Assembly (NCBI RefSeq): GCF_001423585.1
Contig: NZ_LMOP01000010.1
Coordinates: 258,893 to 322,892 of the forward strand
DNA length: 64,000 nt
Direction: 5' to 3'
From: Xanthomonas sp. Leaf148
GTDB lineage: Bacteria; Pseudomonadota; Gammaproteobacteria; Xanthomonadales; Xanthomonadaceae
This document shows positions 46,532-56,875 of this stretch, piece by piece. Under the pieces are notes generated by a model. It saw only the letters and a program-made list of their open reading frames with translations. It was not told the origin of the DNA and did not search any database. Positions within the stretch are counted from its first letter, which is position 1, and each line of letters opens with the position of its first letter. Position numbers and translations under genes: made by a program.

Positions 46532-47773
46532 ATGTCGCAGCAGACCGCTTCCACCAATCCCGAATCCTCACTCTCCACTCCCGGCACCAAGGACATCGTC
46601 CTGGCGTTCTCCGGTGGTCTGGACACCAGCTTCTGCATTCCGTATCTGCAAGAGCGCGGCTATGCGGTGCACACGGTGTTTGCCGATACCGGCGGCGTGG
46701 ATGCCGACGAGCGCGACTTCATCGAGAAGCGTGCTGCCGAGCTCGGTGCGGCCAGCCATGTCACCGTCGATGGTGGCCCGGCCATCTGGGAAGGCTTCGT
46801 CAAGCCGTTCGTATGGGCGGGCGAGGGCTACCAGGGTCAGTACCCGTTGCTGGTGTCCGACCGCTATCTGATCGTCGATGCCGCGCTCAAGCGCGCCGAA
46901 GAGCTGGGCACGCGCATCATCGCGCACGGCTGCACCGGCATGGGTAACGACCAGGTGCGTTTCGACCTGGCGGTGAAGGCGTTGGGCGACTACCAGATCG
47001 TCGCGCCGATCCGCGAAATTCAGAAAGAACACACCCAGACCCGCGCCTATGAGCAGAAGTATCTGGAGGCGCGTGGCTTCGGTGTGCGTGCCAAGCAGCA
47101 GGCTTACACCATCAACGAGAACCTGCTGGGCCTGACCATGTCCGGCGGCGAGATCGACCGTTGGGAAGCGCCGGGCGAGGGGGCACGGGGCTGGTGCGCG
47201 CCGCGCAGTGCGTGGCCGACCGAAGCATTGACGGTGACCTTGAAGTTCGTCGAAGGCGAAGCGGTGGAACTGGATGGCAAGCCGCTGCCGGGTGCCAAGA
47301 TCCTGGCCAAGCTCAACACTTTGTTCGCGCAGTACGGCGTGGGCCGTGGCGTCTACACCGGCGACACCGTGATCGGCTTGAAGGGCCGCATCGTGTTCGA
47401 AGCGCCGGGCCTGATTTCGCTGCTCACCGCGCACCGTGCGCTGGAAGATGCGGTGCTGACCAAGCAGCAGAACCGCTTCAAGCCGGACGTGGCGCGCAAG
47501 TGGGTGGAGCTGGTGTACGAAGGCTTCTATCACGACCCGCTCAAGACCGATATCGAAGCGTTTTTGAAGTCTTCGCAGTCCAAGGTCAACGGCGAAGTGA
47601 CGCTGGAAACCCGCGGCGGCCGCGTCGATGCAGTGGCGGTGCGTTCGCCGCACCTGCTCAACACCAAGGGCGCGACCTACGCGCAGTCGGCCGATTGGGG
47701 CGTGGAAGAGGCGGAAGGCTTCATCAAGCTGTTCGGCATGAGCTCCACGCTGTACGCGCAAGTCAACCGCTGA
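46532..47773 (+). CDS. argG: Argininosuccinate synthase
   Basis: 413 residues from the ATG at 46532. ATP pyrophosphatase P-loop [10 protein letters not shown], then [34 protein letters not shown] and [18 protein letters not shown]. Joins citrulline and aspartate. The first about 18 residues ([20 protein letters not shown]) precede the conserved core and are partly encoded by a copy of the dispersed ATTCCCGAATCC-type repeat (46557-46587). Third member of the pathway in order but second in the operon. Confidence 0.95.
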   Translation: MSQQTASTNPESSLSTPGTKDIVLAFSGGLDTSFCIPYLQERGYAVHTVFADTGGVDADERDFIEKRAAELGAASHVTVDGGPAIWEGFVKPFVWAGEGYQGQYPLLVSDRYLIVDAALKRAEELGTRIIAHGCTGMGNDQVRFDLAVKALGDYQIVAPIREIQKEHTQTRAYEQKYLEARGFGVRAKQQAYTINENLLGLTMSGGEIDRWEAPGEGARGWCAPRSAWPTEALTVTLKFVEGEAVELDGKPLPGAKILAKLNTLFAQYGVGRGVYTGDTVIGLKGRIVFEAPGLISLLTAHRALEDAVLTKQQNRFKPDVARKWVELVYEGFYHDPLKTDIEAFLKSSQSKVNGEVTLETRGGRVDAVAVRSPHLLNTKGATYAQSADWGVEEAEGFIKLFGMSSTLYAQVNR

Positions 47774-47803
47774 GGCGACCGCCGCGTCGGCAACCCGCAT
47801 CTT

Positions 47804-47910
47804 CCTTCTCCCGCGTGCGGGAGAAGGTGGCGCAGAGCGCCGGATGAGCGCGGCCTGACGCATGCCCCCATCCGCCCTGTCGGACACCTTCCCCCGCAGG
47901 CGGGGGAAGG
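47804..47910. repeat. Paired-hairpin intergenic repeat between argG and argE'
   Basis: Two hairpins, CCTTCTCCCGCGTGCGGGAGAAGG and CCTTCCCCCGCAGGCGGGGGAAGG, joined by CGCCGGATGAGCG. Same family as the arrays at 36.3 and 42.9 kb. May attenuate or stabilise the arg transcript. Confidence 0.85.
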
Positions 47911-47968
47911 GCTAGATGGGCTTAGAAAGACCAAACATACGCTGCCCGACGCAATCAAGACGCGATCA

Positions 47969-49069
47969 ATGACCACACTGCTCGACAACACACTGACGCA
48001 TCTACAGGCACTGGTGTCCTTCGACACCCGCAATCCGCCGCGGGCGATCGCTGCCGAGGGCGGCATCTTCGATTACCTGCGCGCGCAGCTGCCCGGTTTC
48101 CAGGTCGAGGTGATCGATCACGGTGCCGGCGCGGTCAGCCTGTACGCGGTGCGCGGCACGCCAACGTATCTGTTCAACGTGCATCTGGACACGGTGCCGG
48201 ATTCGCCGCATTGGAGCGCCGACCCGCACGTGATGCGGTGCACCGAGGACCGGGTGATCGGTTTGGGCGTGTGCGATATCAAGGGCGCGGCGGCGGCGTT
48301 GGTGGCTGCGGCCAATGCCGGCGATGGCGATGCGGCGTTCCTGTTTTCTTCCGACGAAGAGGCCAACGACCCGCGTTGCATCGCTGCATTTCTGGCGCGT
48401 GGATTGCCATACGAGGCGGTGCTGGTGGCCGAGCCGACGATGAGCGAAGCGGTGCTGGCGCATCGCGGCATCAGTTCGGTGTTGATGCGCTTTGCCGGCC
48501 GTGCCGGGCATGCGTCGGGCAAGCAGGATCCGTCCGCAAGTGCCTTGCACCAGGCGATGCGGTGGGGTGGCAAGGCACTGGACCATGTCGAGTCGTTGGC
48601 GCACGCACGCTTCGGCGGTTTGACCGGCTTGCGCTTCAATATCGGCCGCGTCGATGGTGGCATCAAGGCCAACATGATCGCGCCGGCGGCCGAGCTGCGC
48701 TTCGGCTTTCGTCCGTTGCCGTCGATGGACGTGGACGGCTTGCTGGCCACGTTTGCCGGCTTTGCCGATCCTGCGGCAGCGCACTTCGAAGAAACCTTTC
48801 GTGGCCCCAGTTTGCCGTCGGGCGACATTGCGCGTGCCGAAGAGCGCCGCCTGGCCGCGCGCGATGTGGCCGATGCGCTGGATCTGCCGATCGGCAACGC
48901 GGTGGACTTCTGGACCGAAGCCTCGCTGTTTTCGGCCGGCGGCTATACCGCGCTGGTCTATGGTCCGGGCGACATCGCCCAGGCGCACACCGCCGACGAA
49001 TTCGTGACGCTGGAGCAGTTGCAGCGTTACGCCGAATCGGTCAATCGCATCATCAACGGCGCGCACTGA
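47969..49069 (+). CDS. argE': N-acetyl-L-citrulline deacetylase (M20 family)
   Basis: 366 residues. M20 metal ligands: NVHLDTVP (His and Asp), GVCDIKG (bridging Asp), SSDEEAND (catalytic and bridging Glu), AEPT, and AHTADEFV (final His). In Xanthomonas the enzyme prefers N-acetylcitrulline, the AOTCase product. The pairing with argF' in the same operon supports that substrate over acetylornithine. Confidence 0.92.
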   Translation: MTTLLDNTLTHLQALVSFDTRNPPRAIAAEGGIFDYLRAQLPGFQVEVIDHGAGAVSLYAVRGTPTYLFNVHLDTVPDSPHWSADPHVMRCTEDRVIGLGVCDIKGAAAALVAAANAGDGDAAFLFSSDEEANDPRCIAAFLARGLPYEAVLVAEPTMSEAVLAHRGISSVLMRFAGRAGHASGKQDPSASALHQAMRWGGKALDHVESLAHARFGGLTGLRFNIGRVDGGIKANMIAPAAELRFGFRPLPSMDVDGLLATFAGFADPAAAHFEETFRGPSLPSGDIARAEERRLAARDVADALDLPIGNAVDFWTEASLFSAGGYTALVYGPGDIAQAHTADEFVTLEQLQRYAESVNRIINGAH

Positions 49070-49117
49070 CGCCGATTCCTGCGCCTGGCGCATCCTTCTC
49101 CTCTTTCGATCACGGCA

Positions 49118-50461
49118 ATGTCCCTCTCCGCACAGCCCCACAAACAGACCCGCCAGACCATCGTGCGCCTGCTTTCGAGCATGGCCAGCGCCAAGGAAAT
49201 CAGCCAGTACCTCAAGCGTTTTTCGCAGCTGGACGCCAAGCGCTTTGCGGTGGTCAAGGTCGGCGGCGCAGTGCTGCGCGACGACCTGGACGCGCTGACG
49301 TCGTCGTTGTCGTTCCTGCAGGAAGTGGGGCTGACCCCGATTGTGCTGCATGGCGCCGGCCCGCAGCTGGATGCCGAGCTGTCTGCGGCGGGCATCGAAA
49401 AGCAGACCGTCAACGGCTTGCGGGTGACCTCGCCGCAAGCGCTGGCGATCGTGCGCAAGGTGTTCCAGGCGTCCAATCTCAAGCTGGTGGAAGCGCTGCA
49501 GCAGAACGGTGCCCGTGCCACCTCGATCACCGGCGGCGTATTCGAAGCGGAGTATCTGGACCGCGACACCTACGGCCTGGTCGGTGAGGTCAAGGCGGTG
49601 AATCTGGCGCCGATCGAGGCCAGCCTGCAGGCCGGTTCGATCCCGGTGATCACCAGCCTGGGCGAAACCCCGAGCGGGCAGATCCTCAACATCAATGCGG
49701 ACTTCGCCGCCAACGAATTGGTGCAGGAACTGCAGCCGTACAAGATCATCTTCCTCACCGGCACCGGCGGGCTGCTGGATGCCGATGGCAAGTTGATCGA
49801 TTCGATCAACCTGTCCACCGAATACGATCACCTCATGCAGCAGCCGTGGATCAACGGCGGCATGCGCGTCAAGATCGAACAGATCAAGGATCTGCTCGAT
49901 CGCCTGCCGCTGGAATCGTCGGTGTCGATCACCCGTCCGGCGGATCTGGCCAAGGAACTGTTCACCCATAAGGGCTCGGGCACGCTGGTGCGGCGTGGCG
50001 AGCGCGTGCTGCGCGCGACTTCGTGGGATGAGCTGGATCTGCCGCGGTTGACGTCGCTGATCGAATCCAGCTTCGGCCGCACATTGGTGCCGGATTATTT
50101 CGCCAACACCACGCTGCTGCGCGCTTACGTCAGCGAGAACTATCGCGCTGCGGTGATTCTCACCGACGAAGGCCAGTTCGGTGCAGGCCGGCTGACCTAT
50201 CTGGACAAGTTCGCCGTGCTCGACGATGCGCAAGGCGAAGGCCTGGGCCGTGCGGTATGGAATGTGATGCGCGAAGAGACCCCGCAGCTGTTCTGGCGCT
50301 CGCGTCACAACAACCAGGTCAACATCTTCTACTACGCCGAATCCGACGGCTGCATCAAGCAGGAAAAGTGGAAGGTGTTCTGGTACGGGCTGGAGAACTT
50401 CGAAAAAATCCAGCACTGCGTGGCGCACTGCGCGACACGTCAGCCGACCTTGCTGGGCTGA
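49118..50461 (+). CDS. argB: Bifunctional N-acetylglutamate synthase/kinase (ArgA/B fusion)
   Basis: 447 residues. The N-terminal amino-acid-kinase domain (about 35-285): [51 protein letters not shown] and [10 protein letters not shown]. The C-terminal GNAT domain (about 290-447): [52 protein letters not shown]. Catalyses the first two steps of arginine synthesis; this fused form is characteristic of Xanthomonas and relatives and is usually arginine-inhibited. Confidence 0.94.
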   Translation: MSLSAQPHKQTRQTIVRLLSSMASAKEISQYLKRFSQLDAKRFAVVKVGGAVLRDDLDALTSSLSFLQEVGLTPIVLHGAGPQLDAELSAAGIEKQTVNGLRVTSPQALAIVRKVFQASNLKLVEALQQNGARATSITGGVFEAEYLDRDTYGLVGEVKAVNLAPIEASLQAGSIPVITSLGETPSGQILNINADFAANELVQELQPYKIIFLTGTGGLLDADGKLIDSINLSTEYDHLMQQPWINGGMRVKIEQIKDLLDRLPLESSVSITRPADLAKELFTHKGSGTLVRRGERVLRATSWDELDLPRLTSLIESSFGRTLVPDYFANTTLLRAYVSENYRAAVILTDEGQFGAGRLTYLDKFAVLDDAQGEGLGRAVWNVMREETPQLFWRSRHNNQVNIFYYAESDGCIKQEKWKVFWYGLENFEKIQHCVAHCATRQPTLLG

Positions 50462-50466
50462 GCGCA

Positions 50467-51078
50467 ATGACACCCGCCGCCTTGCCATCGGCCTGGAGCG
50501 AGATGCCCATCTTGCGCGGGCAGCACGCCACCCTGGAGCCGCTGCAGCCTGCGCATGCCGATGGCCTGCGTGCGGCGCTGGGCGACGGCGCGCTGTCGCG
50601 CTTGTGGTACACCGGCGTGCCGGCACCGGCCCAGGTCGATGTCTACATCGCGGCGGCAATGGCAGCCCGCGCCGATGGCGCGGCGTTGCCGTTGGTGGTG
50701 CGCGATGCGGCAGGTGACACCGTCGGCTGCACGCGCTATTACGCGCTGGATGCCGCCGTGCCCCGGCTGTCGATCGGCTACACCTGGTACGCGCCGCGCG
50801 TGCAACGCAGCGGCGTCAATACCGAGGCCAAGTTGATGCTGCTGCAGCACGCCTTCGAAACGCTGGGCTGCCTGAGCGTGGTGTTCGAAACCAGCTGGTT
50901 CAATCACACCTCGCGCGCGGCGATCGCGCGGCTGGGCGCAAAGCAGGACGGCGTACTGCGCAATCACACCCGCCACGCCGACGGTACGCCCCGCGATACC
51001 GTGGTGTTCTCCATCATCGATACGGAATGGGCCGGGGTGAAACGCCACCTGCAGTTCCGCCTGGAAGCAAACGCATGA
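50467..51078 (+). CDS. GNAT-family N-acetyltransferase (RimJ/RimL-like)
   Basis: 203 residues from the ATG at 50467, 5 bases after argB. RimJ-type pattern: [83 protein letters not shown]. It overlaps argC by 4 bases, so it is embedded in the arg operon, but the family acetylates protein N-termini or small amines; a role in arginine synthesis is not established. Confidence 0.87.
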   Translation: MTPAALPSAWSEMPILRGQHATLEPLQPAHADGLRAALGDGALSRLWYTGVPAPAQVDVYIAAAMAARADGAALPLVVRDAAGDTVGCTRYYALDAAVPRLSIGYTWYAPRVQRSGVNTEAKLMLLQHAFETLGCLSVVFETSWFNHTSRAAIARLGAKQDGVLRNHTRHADGTPRDTVVFSIIDTEWAGVKRHLQFRLEANA

Positions 51079-52028
51079 GTGTTCAAACAACAACCATCGG
51101 CATCGTTGGTGCCCGCGGGCACACCGGTTCGGAACTGATCAAGCTGGTCGTGGCGCATCCGCATCTTCAGCTGGTGTTCGTGTCCTCGCGCGAACTGGCG
51201 GGGCAGGCCGTGGCCGACCACAACGACGGCTATCGCGGCGATCTGCGATTCGAGAGTCTGGATGCCGACGCGGTGGCCGCCAAGGGCGCCGATGTGGTGA
51301 TCCTGGCGCTGCCCAATGGCAAGGCTGAGCCGTTTGTTGCCGCAATCGATGCAAGCCGGCCGCAGACGCTGCTGATCGATCTGTCGGCAGACTATCGCTT
51401 CGACCCGGCGTGGTATTACGGTTTGCCGGAGCTCACCCGTGGCAAGTATGCGGGGCAGCGCCGCATCAGCAACCCCGGCTGCTATGCCACTGCAATGCAG
51501 CTGGCGATCACCCCATTGCTGGATCAGCTGGCCGGCCCGCCGCAATGCTTTGGCGTGTCCGGTTACTCAGGCGCGGGGACGACGCCATCGGACAAAAACA
51601 ACCCCGAGCTGCTCGCCGGCAATCTGATGCCGTATGCGCTGACCAACCACATGCACGAGCGCGAAGTGTCGGCGCAGCTTGGCGTGCCGGTGGAGTTCAT
51701 GCCGCACGTGGCGCCGCATTTCCGCGGCATCACCATGACCGTCAACCTGTGGCTGCAGCAGCCGCTGACGCGCGAGCAGATCCAGGCGCGCTATGCGCAG
51801 CGTTACGCGGGCGAGCCGCTGATCGAGCTTGTCGACGAGGCGCCGTGGGTGAGCCGCATCGCAGGCAAACACGGCGTGCAGATTGGCGGCATCACCCTGG
51901 CGCCCGGCAACAAGCGCGTGGTGGTGGTGGCGACCCTGGACAACCTGCTCAAGGGCGCGGCGACCCAGGCCATGCAGAATCTCAACCTGGCATTTGGCTG
52001 GGACGAGTTGACCGCAATTTCGATGTGA
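51075..52028 (+). CDS. argC: N-acetyl-gamma-glutamyl-phosphate reductase
   Basis: 317 residues from the ATG at 51075, overlapping the GNAT gene by 4 bases. NADP-binding [13 protein letters not shown], active-site Cys in SNPGCYATA, and HVAPHFRGI. Third step of arginine synthesis. Confidence 0.95.
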   Translation: MSVQTTTIGIVGARGHTGSELIKLVVAHPHLQLVFVSSRELAGQAVADHNDGYRGDLRFESLDADAVAAKGADVVILALPNGKAEPFVAAIDASRPQTLLIDLSADYRFDPAWYYGLPELTRGKYAGQRRISNPGCYATAMQLAITPLLDQLAGPPQCFGVSGYSGAGTTPSDKNNPELLAGNLMPYALTNHMHEREVSAQLGVPVEFMPHVAPHFRGITMTVNLWLQQPLTREQIQARYAQRYAGEPLIELVDEAPWVSRIAGKHGVQIGGITLAPGNKRVVVVATLDNLLKGAATQAMQNLNLAFGWDELTAISM

Positions 52029-52033
52029 TTCTC

Positions 52034-52110
52034 GGGACCAGGGACCGGGGACCCGGGAAGAGCAAGGGCAAACGCTCCTGCTTTTCCGGGTCCCCAGTCC
52101 CCGGTCCCCG
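52034..52110. repeat. Long inverted repeat between argC and argH
   Basis: Arms GGGACCAGGGACCGGGGACC and GGTCCCCAGTCCCCGGTCCC (plus a few more bases) fold into a stem of more than 20 pairs around a 25-base loop. No T-run. Likely a repeat element able to stabilise or split the arg mRNA. Confidence 0.8.
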
Positions 52111-52130
52111 GCCCCGCAAAAAGGACCCAA

Positions 52131-53426
52131 ATGACCAATCTGTTGTGGCAAAAGCCCGGTGTTGCGGTGGACGCCAAAATCCAGACGTTTCTGGCCGGCG
52201 ACGACGTGATCCTGGATCGCGAATTCTTCCTGCACGACATCGCAGCCAGCAAGGCGCATGCGCAGGGGCTGCAGCACATCGGCATCCTGTCCTTGCAAGA
52301 GCTGGGCGGCTTGAGCGAACAACTCGATCTGCTGGCGGAGGATTTCCGCAGCGGCGCGTTCGTACTCGATGCGCAGTACGAAGATTGCCATTCGGCGATC
52401 GAAGCGCGCTTGACCGAACGTCTGGGCGATGCCGGGCGCAAGATCCACACCGGGCGCAGTCGCAACGATCAGATTCTGGTCGCCACGCGGCTATGGCTGA
52501 AAGACAAGCTGCAGCGCGTGGCCGAGCTCAGTGCGGAGATCGCCAAGGTGGCGCTGGATCGCGCGCAGGCCGAAGCTGCATTGCCGGTGCCGGGCTATAC
52601 GCATATCCAGCGTGCGGTGGTGTCGTCGGCGGGCATGTGGTGGGCGGGCTGGGCAGAGGCATTTATCGATAACGCCGTGCGCGCGACCGATACCCTGCAC
52701 CTGGTGGACAGCAACCCGCTAGGCACCGCCGCCGGGTATGGTGTCAATCTTCCGCTGGACCGTGCGCATACCACTGCCGAGCTCGGCTTTGCACGTCTGC
52801 AGGTGTCGCCGATCTATGCGCAGCTGTCGCGTGGCAAATACGAGCTGGCAGCACTCGAAGCACTGGGCAGCGCCACGCTGGATTTGCGCCGTATCGCCTG
52901 GGATCTGTCGCTGTTCACCAGCGGCGAATTCGCTTTCGTCGCGTTGCCGGCGCAGTACACCACCGGCAGCTCGATCATGCCGAACAAGCGCAACCCGGAC
53001 GTGATCGAACTGATGCGCGCTACCCATGCCAGCGTGGCGGCCGCACGCACCGAGATCGAACAACTGCTGTCGCTGCCTTCCGGTTACCACCGCGATCTGC
53101 AGAGCAGCAAGGGCGCCATCGTGCACGGTTTCGGCCGTGGCCTGGCTGCGCTGGAACTGCTGCCTGCGTTGCTTGCCAATCTGGAATGGCGCCCGGACAA
53201 ACTGCATGCAGCGATCGACTCGGGCATGTACGCCACGGATGTGGCGGTGGAAGCGGCCGTGGCTGGTGTGCCGTTTCGCGATGCCTACAAGGCTGCCGCG
53301 GAAGCATCCGAGACCGCAGGGCAGGGACGCACGCCGGAAGGCAGCCTGGCTGCGCGCGTCTCGCCCGGTGCCGCGGCCGATCTGCAACTGGATGTGTTGC
53401 GCGCGCGTTGGCAGGCGCTGCGCTGA
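52131..53426 (+). CDS. argH: Argininosuccinate lyase
   Basis: 431 residues. Fumarase-superfamily signature [12 protein letters not shown] (265-300 region), [20 protein letters not shown] and [13 protein letters not shown] [12 protein letters not shown]. Cleaves argininosuccinate to arginine and fumarate. Its stop overlaps the next gene's start (TGATG at 53424-53428). Confidence 0.96.
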   Translation: MTNLLWQKPGVAVDAKIQTFLAGDDVILDREFFLHDIAASKAHAQGLQHIGILSLQELGGLSEQLDLLAEDFRSGAFVLDAQYEDCHSAIEARLTERLGDAGRKIHTGRSRNDQILVATRLWLKDKLQRVAELSAEIAKVALDRAQAEAALPVPGYTHIQRAVVSSAGMWWAGWAEAFIDNAVRATDTLHLVDSNPLGTAAGYGVNLPLDRAHTTAELGFARLQVSPIYAQLSRGKYELAALEALGSATLDLRRIAWDLSLFTSGEFAFVALPAQYTTGSSIMPNKRNPDVIELMRATHASVAAARTEIEQLLSLPSGYHRDLQSSKGAIVHGFGRGLAALELLPALLANLEWRPDKLHAAIDSGMYATDVAVEAAVAGVPFRDAYKAAAEASETAGQGRTPEGSLAARVSPGAAADLQLDVLRARWQALR

Positions 53427-53788
53427 TGGCCATGATCAGCACCGACACGGCCGAGCATTACCCCTGGGGCGAGGCCTGCGAAGGCTGGCATCTGTTGCGC
53501 GACCCCAACTTGAGCGTGCTCGAAGAACGCATGCCGCCAGGCGCCGCAGAGTTGCGCCATCGGCATAGTCGCGCACGGCATTTTTTCTACGTTGTGGCCG
53601 GTGAAGTGATGCTGCAGCTTGACGGTGCGCAACATGTGCTGCGGGTCGGGCAGGGCTTGCACGTGCCGCCGGGGTCTACCCATCAGATGCACAATCTGTC
53701 GGACGTGGAAGCGCGCTTTTTGGTGATTTCCGCACCGCATGGTCGCGAACGCACGTCGGCGGCTGCACGCATCAAGGACGCAGGCTGA
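53426..53788 (+). CDS. Cupin-domain protein
   Basis: 120 residues, ATG at 53426 inside the argH stop. Single small cupin: RHRHSRARHFFYVVAGEVML (metal ligands HxH...E) and VPPGSTHQMHNL (second His). Function unknown; candidates include a small-molecule sensor or isomerase. Fully coupled between argH and yciI, and so probably expressed with arginine genes. Confidence 0.85.
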   Translation: MAMISTDTAEHYPWGEACEGWHLLRDPNLSVLEERMPPGAAELRHRHSRARHFFYVVAGEVMLQLDGAQHVLRVGQGLHVPPGSTHQMHNLSDVEARFLVISAPHGRERTSAAARIKDAG

Positions 53789-54048
53789 TGAAGACGCGCT
53801 ATCTGGTGTTGGCGATCCGCAATGCCACGTTTCCCGCCGATGTGGTGGAGCCGCATCTGGCGTTTTTGGAGGAACTGCGAGCCGCCGGGCAGCTGGAGTT
53901 GACCGGTGGTTTCAGCGATCGCTCCGGTGGGGCGTATGTGCTGGTCAACGTCGACAGTCTGGAGGAGGCCAAGCGGATCGTCGCGCGCGACCCCCTGGTG
54001 CTGCGCGATGCCTCCACACTGACCGTCTACGAATGGAACACGTTCTGA
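53788..54048 (+). CDS. YciI-like protein
   Basis: 86 residues, ATG at 53788 overlapping the cupin stop by one base. A dimeric alpha+beta ferredoxin-like YCII fold: RYLVLAIRNATFP, FLEELRAAGQLELTGGFSDRSGGAYVLVNVDSLEEAKRIVARDPLV. The usual conserved His-Asp pair near the N-terminus is not obvious. Function unknown. Confidence 0.85.
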   Translation: MKTRYLVLAIRNATFPADVVEPHLAFLEELRAAGQLELTGGFSDRSGGAYVLVNVDSLEEAKRIVARDPLVLRDASTLTVYEWNTF

Positions 54049-54061
54049 GTACCTTGCCCCC

Positions 54062-55216
54062 ATGAGTACGCCCGCCGGCACGTCATCGCCCTTTACCGAG
54101 CAACCGCTGCCGCCATGGCGGCGCGCGGTGCTCAAGGTCGGCAGCAGCCTGCTTGCCGCCGATGGCGGTGGCCTGTCGCCGCGTTTTGCGCTGGGGTTGG
54201 CGCAGTTCGTCTCGGCCAATCTGGCTGCCGGGCGTGAATTGGTGATCGTGTCGTCGGGCGCGGTGGCCGCAGGCCGCGCAATCTTGCCGAAGGCTGCCGA
54301 GATCGGCGCGCCGATCGCAGCGCGACAGGCGCTGGCTGCGCTGGGTCAGGCGCAGTTGATCGCGCTGTGGCAACGCTTTTTCGAACGGCCGGTCGCGCAG
54401 GTGCTGCTCACGCACGACGACCTGCGCAACCGTCGTCGTTATCTCAATGCACGCGCCACCTTGGGCGAGTTGCTGCGGCTGGGCGCGCTGCCGGTGATCA
54501 ACGAGAACGACACCGTGTCGGTGGACGAGCTCAAGCTGGGCGACAACGACAATCTGGCTGCAATCGTCGCCGCGCTGGTTGATGCCGATGCACTGTTTAT
54601 CGCCACCGACATCGACGGCCTGTACAGCGCCGACCCACGCAGCAATCCATTGGCGCGGCCGCTCGACGATGTCCCCGAGCTCACGCCGCAGGTGATGGCG
54701 ATGGCTGGCGGCAGCGGCAGCAGCGTGGGTACCGGCGGTATGCGCACCAAGCTCGAAGCCGCTGCAAAGGCGGGCGCGGCCGGCATCGAAACCTATCTGT
54801 TCAATGGCCGCAGCAGCGAGGTGGTACGCGGGCTGGCGCAGGATCGCCTGAGCGGTACGCGCATCCACGCCGCACGCACGCGCATCGCGGCACGCAAATA
54901 CTGGCTGCGTCATTCACCGGTGGAGGCGGGCGCCATCCTGATCGATGCGGGCGCTGCAACCGCGCTGTGCGACAAGGGCGCATCGCTGTTGCCGGGCGGC
55001 GTGGCCGGTGCCGAAGGCGACTTCCGTCGCGGTGACATGGTGGAGATCCGTCTGCGCGATGCCGACGGCGAGCGCTGTCTGGCACGTGGCGTCAGCCAGT
55101 ATTCGGCGCTGGATATCCGCCGGATTGCGCGCCGTCACTCGCGCGAGATCGATGGCGTGCTCGGTTACAGCTATGGCGAGAACGTGGTGCATCGCGACGA
55201 TTTGGTGCTTCTGTAG
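54062..55216 (+). CDS. proB: Glutamate 5-kinase
   Basis: 384 residues. Amino-acid-kinase domain (LKVGSSLLAADGGG, IVSSGAVAAGRAIL, INENDTVSVDELKLGDNDNLAAIVAAL, ATDIDGLYSADPR, GTGGMRTKLEAA) followed by a C-terminal PUA domain (about 290-375). Makes gamma-glutamyl phosphate for proline synthesis. It follows yciI by 13 bases, joining arginine and proline genes. Confidence 0.96.
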   Translation: MSTPAGTSSPFTEQPLPPWRRAVLKVGSSLLAADGGGLSPRFALGLAQFVSANLAAGRELVIVSSGAVAAGRAILPKAAEIGAPIAARQALAALGQAQLIALWQRFFERPVAQVLLTHDDLRNRRRYLNARATLGELLRLGALPVINENDTVSVDELKLGDNDNLAAIVAALVDADALFIATDIDGLYSADPRSNPLARPLDDVPELTPQVMAMAGGSGSSVGTGGMRTKLEAAAKAGAAGIETYLFNGRSSEVVRGLAQDRLSGTRIHAARTRIAARKYWLRHSPVEAGAILIDAGAATALCDKGASLLPGGVAGAEGDFRRGDMVEIRLRDADGERCLARGVSQYSALDIRRIARRHSREIDGVLGYSYGENVVHRDDLVLL

Positions 55217-55346
55217 CGGGAAATGCAGAATCGGGAATGGGGAATCGCAAACGCGTGTCACCGAACTTCTCCCGGCGCCGATTCCGTCGCAGTAAAGTGA
55301 TATCGCGTGCTTTTACCATTCCCGAATCCCCACTCCCGGCCCCCAA
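55217..55346. repeat. Inverted ATTCCC(G)AATC repeats between proB and proA
   Basis: CAGAATCGGGAATGGGGAATCG (55225 region) and CCATTCCCGAATCCCCACTC (55316 region) are complementary. Same dispersed family as 11013-11096. The right arm ends within a few bases of the proA ATG. Confidence 0.75.
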
Positions 55347-56591
55347 ATGACCATCAAAACGCTCGCCCTGCAATGTCGCGATGCCGCGCAGGTACTGTCG
55401 CAACTCTCTGCTGAGGCAAAGCAATCCTTGCTCGAGGCGATGGCTGCGGCACTGGAAGCCGATGCCGTATTGATCCTGGCTGCCAACGCGCGCGATCTCG
55501 AGGCGGCGCGTGCGAAGGGAACGGCTAGCGCCATGCTCGATCGGCTGGCGCTGGACGACGCGCGCCTGGCCGGCATCGCGGCGGCATTGCGCGAGGTGGC
55601 GCAGTTGCCGGACCCGGTCGGTCAGATCACGCGCGACGACACGCGCCCCAACGGCATCCGCGTGCAAAAGGTGCGCGTGCCGCTGGGCGTGATCGCGATG
55701 ATCTACGAGGCCCGCCCCAACGTCACCGCCGATGCGGCCGCGCTATGCATCAAGGCGGGCAATGGCGTGATCCTGCGTGGCGGCTCCGAAGCGATCCAGT
55801 CCAACACCGCCATTGCGCGTGCGTTGCAACGCGCCTTGCGCGAGGCCGGCGTTCCGGAAGCGTCATTGACGTTGGTCGAGGATCTGCGCCGCGAGACCAT
55901 GCTGGAGTTGCTGCAGCTCACCGACATCATCGACCTGGCGATTCCGCGCGGTGGCGAAGGGCTCATTCGTTTTGTCGCCGAACACGCGCGCGTGCCGGTG
56001 ATCAAGCATTACAAGGGCGTGTGCCATCTGTTTGTGGATGCGTCGGCCGATATGGAGCGTGCCGTGCGTCTGCTGGTCGATGGCAAGGCGAGCCGGCCAT
56101 CGGCGTGCAATTCGCTGGAAACGCTGTTGGTGCATGCGGACATCGCCGAGCGCTTTGTGCCGCTGGCCGCCGCTGCGCTGCGTGCCCGCAACGTGGAGTT
56201 GCGGGGCGATGCGGCAACGCGCGCGCTAGTGCCCGACATCGCGCCCGCCAGCGACGACGACTATGCCGCCGAGTTTCTGGACCTGATTCTGGCAATCCGC
56301 GTGGTTGCGGACCTGGACACCGCACTGGCCCATATCCGTCAGTACGGCTCTGACCATACCGAAGTCATCGTCACCGAAGACGCCGCAAACGCCGAGCGCT
56401 TCGTGCACGCGTTGCGCTCGGCGGTGGTGATGGTCAACGCCTCCTCGCGCTTCTCCGATGGTGGCGAACTGGGCCTGGGCGCGGAGATCGGCATCTCGAC
56501 CACGCGTCTGCACGCGTATGGCCCGATGGGCCTGGAAGCGCTCACCGTGGAGCGCTTTGTGGTGCGTGGGCAAGGCCAGGTGCGGCACTGA
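55347..56591 (+). CDS. proA: Gamma-glutamyl phosphate reductase
   Basis: 414 residues. An aldehyde-dehydrogenase-superfamily enzyme: [30 protein letters not shown], catalytic Cys in [14 protein letters not shown], and [29 protein letters not shown] at the end. NADPH reduction of glutamyl phosphate to glutamate semialdehyde. Confidence 0.96.
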   Translation: MTIKTLALQCRDAAQVLSQLSAEAKQSLLEAMAAALEADAVLILAANARDLEAARAKGTASAMLDRLALDDARLAGIAAALREVAQLPDPVGQITRDDTRPNGIRVQKVRVPLGVIAMIYEARPNVTADAAALCIKAGNGVILRGGSEAIQSNTAIARALQRALREAGVPEASLTLVEDLRRETMLELLQLTDIIDLAIPRGGEGLIRFVAEHARVPVIKHYKGVCHLFVDASADMERAVRLLVDGKASRPSACNSLETLLVHADIAERFVPLAAAALRARNVELRGDAATRALVPDIAPASDDDYAAEFLDLILAIRVVADLDTALAHIRQYGSDHTEVIVTEDAANAERFVHALRSAVVMVNASSRFSDGGELGLGAEIGISTTRLHAYGPMGLEALTVERFVVRGQGQVRH

Positions 56592-56875
56592 TCGGCACGC
56601 GGCGGGTCAGGCGTGTGGTTGCCTGCCAGCGAGCCTTGAGCTGTTGAGGCATCGATGTCGCGCCCTTGGTTGAAGGGGGTTGGCATCGTGAGCTTACGCA
56701 ACACTGCATGCGCCACGGCCCGCAACCAGCGTGCGTGCAAAGCCGTGCACCGCATCCAGGCCCATTCGCAGCGAGTACGGCACGCCCAACCTTCCAACCA
56801 CGACCTTTGACACTCCCCCGGCAGCCCGCCACCTGCCTACAGTCGACGATTACCCAGCACGTTCCGGAGTCGTCG

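Noticed and set aside
48002..50659. 885-residue open frame on the minus strand
   Set aside because: Antiparallel to argE' and argB/A, whose protein motifs are clear. His/Arg/Gln-rich composition is typical of a shadow frame in GC-rich DNA.
56807..56843. TTGACA followed by TACAGT as an aeh promoter
   Set aside because: Spacing of about 25 bases is too long for a sigma-70 promoter; not reported as a feature.
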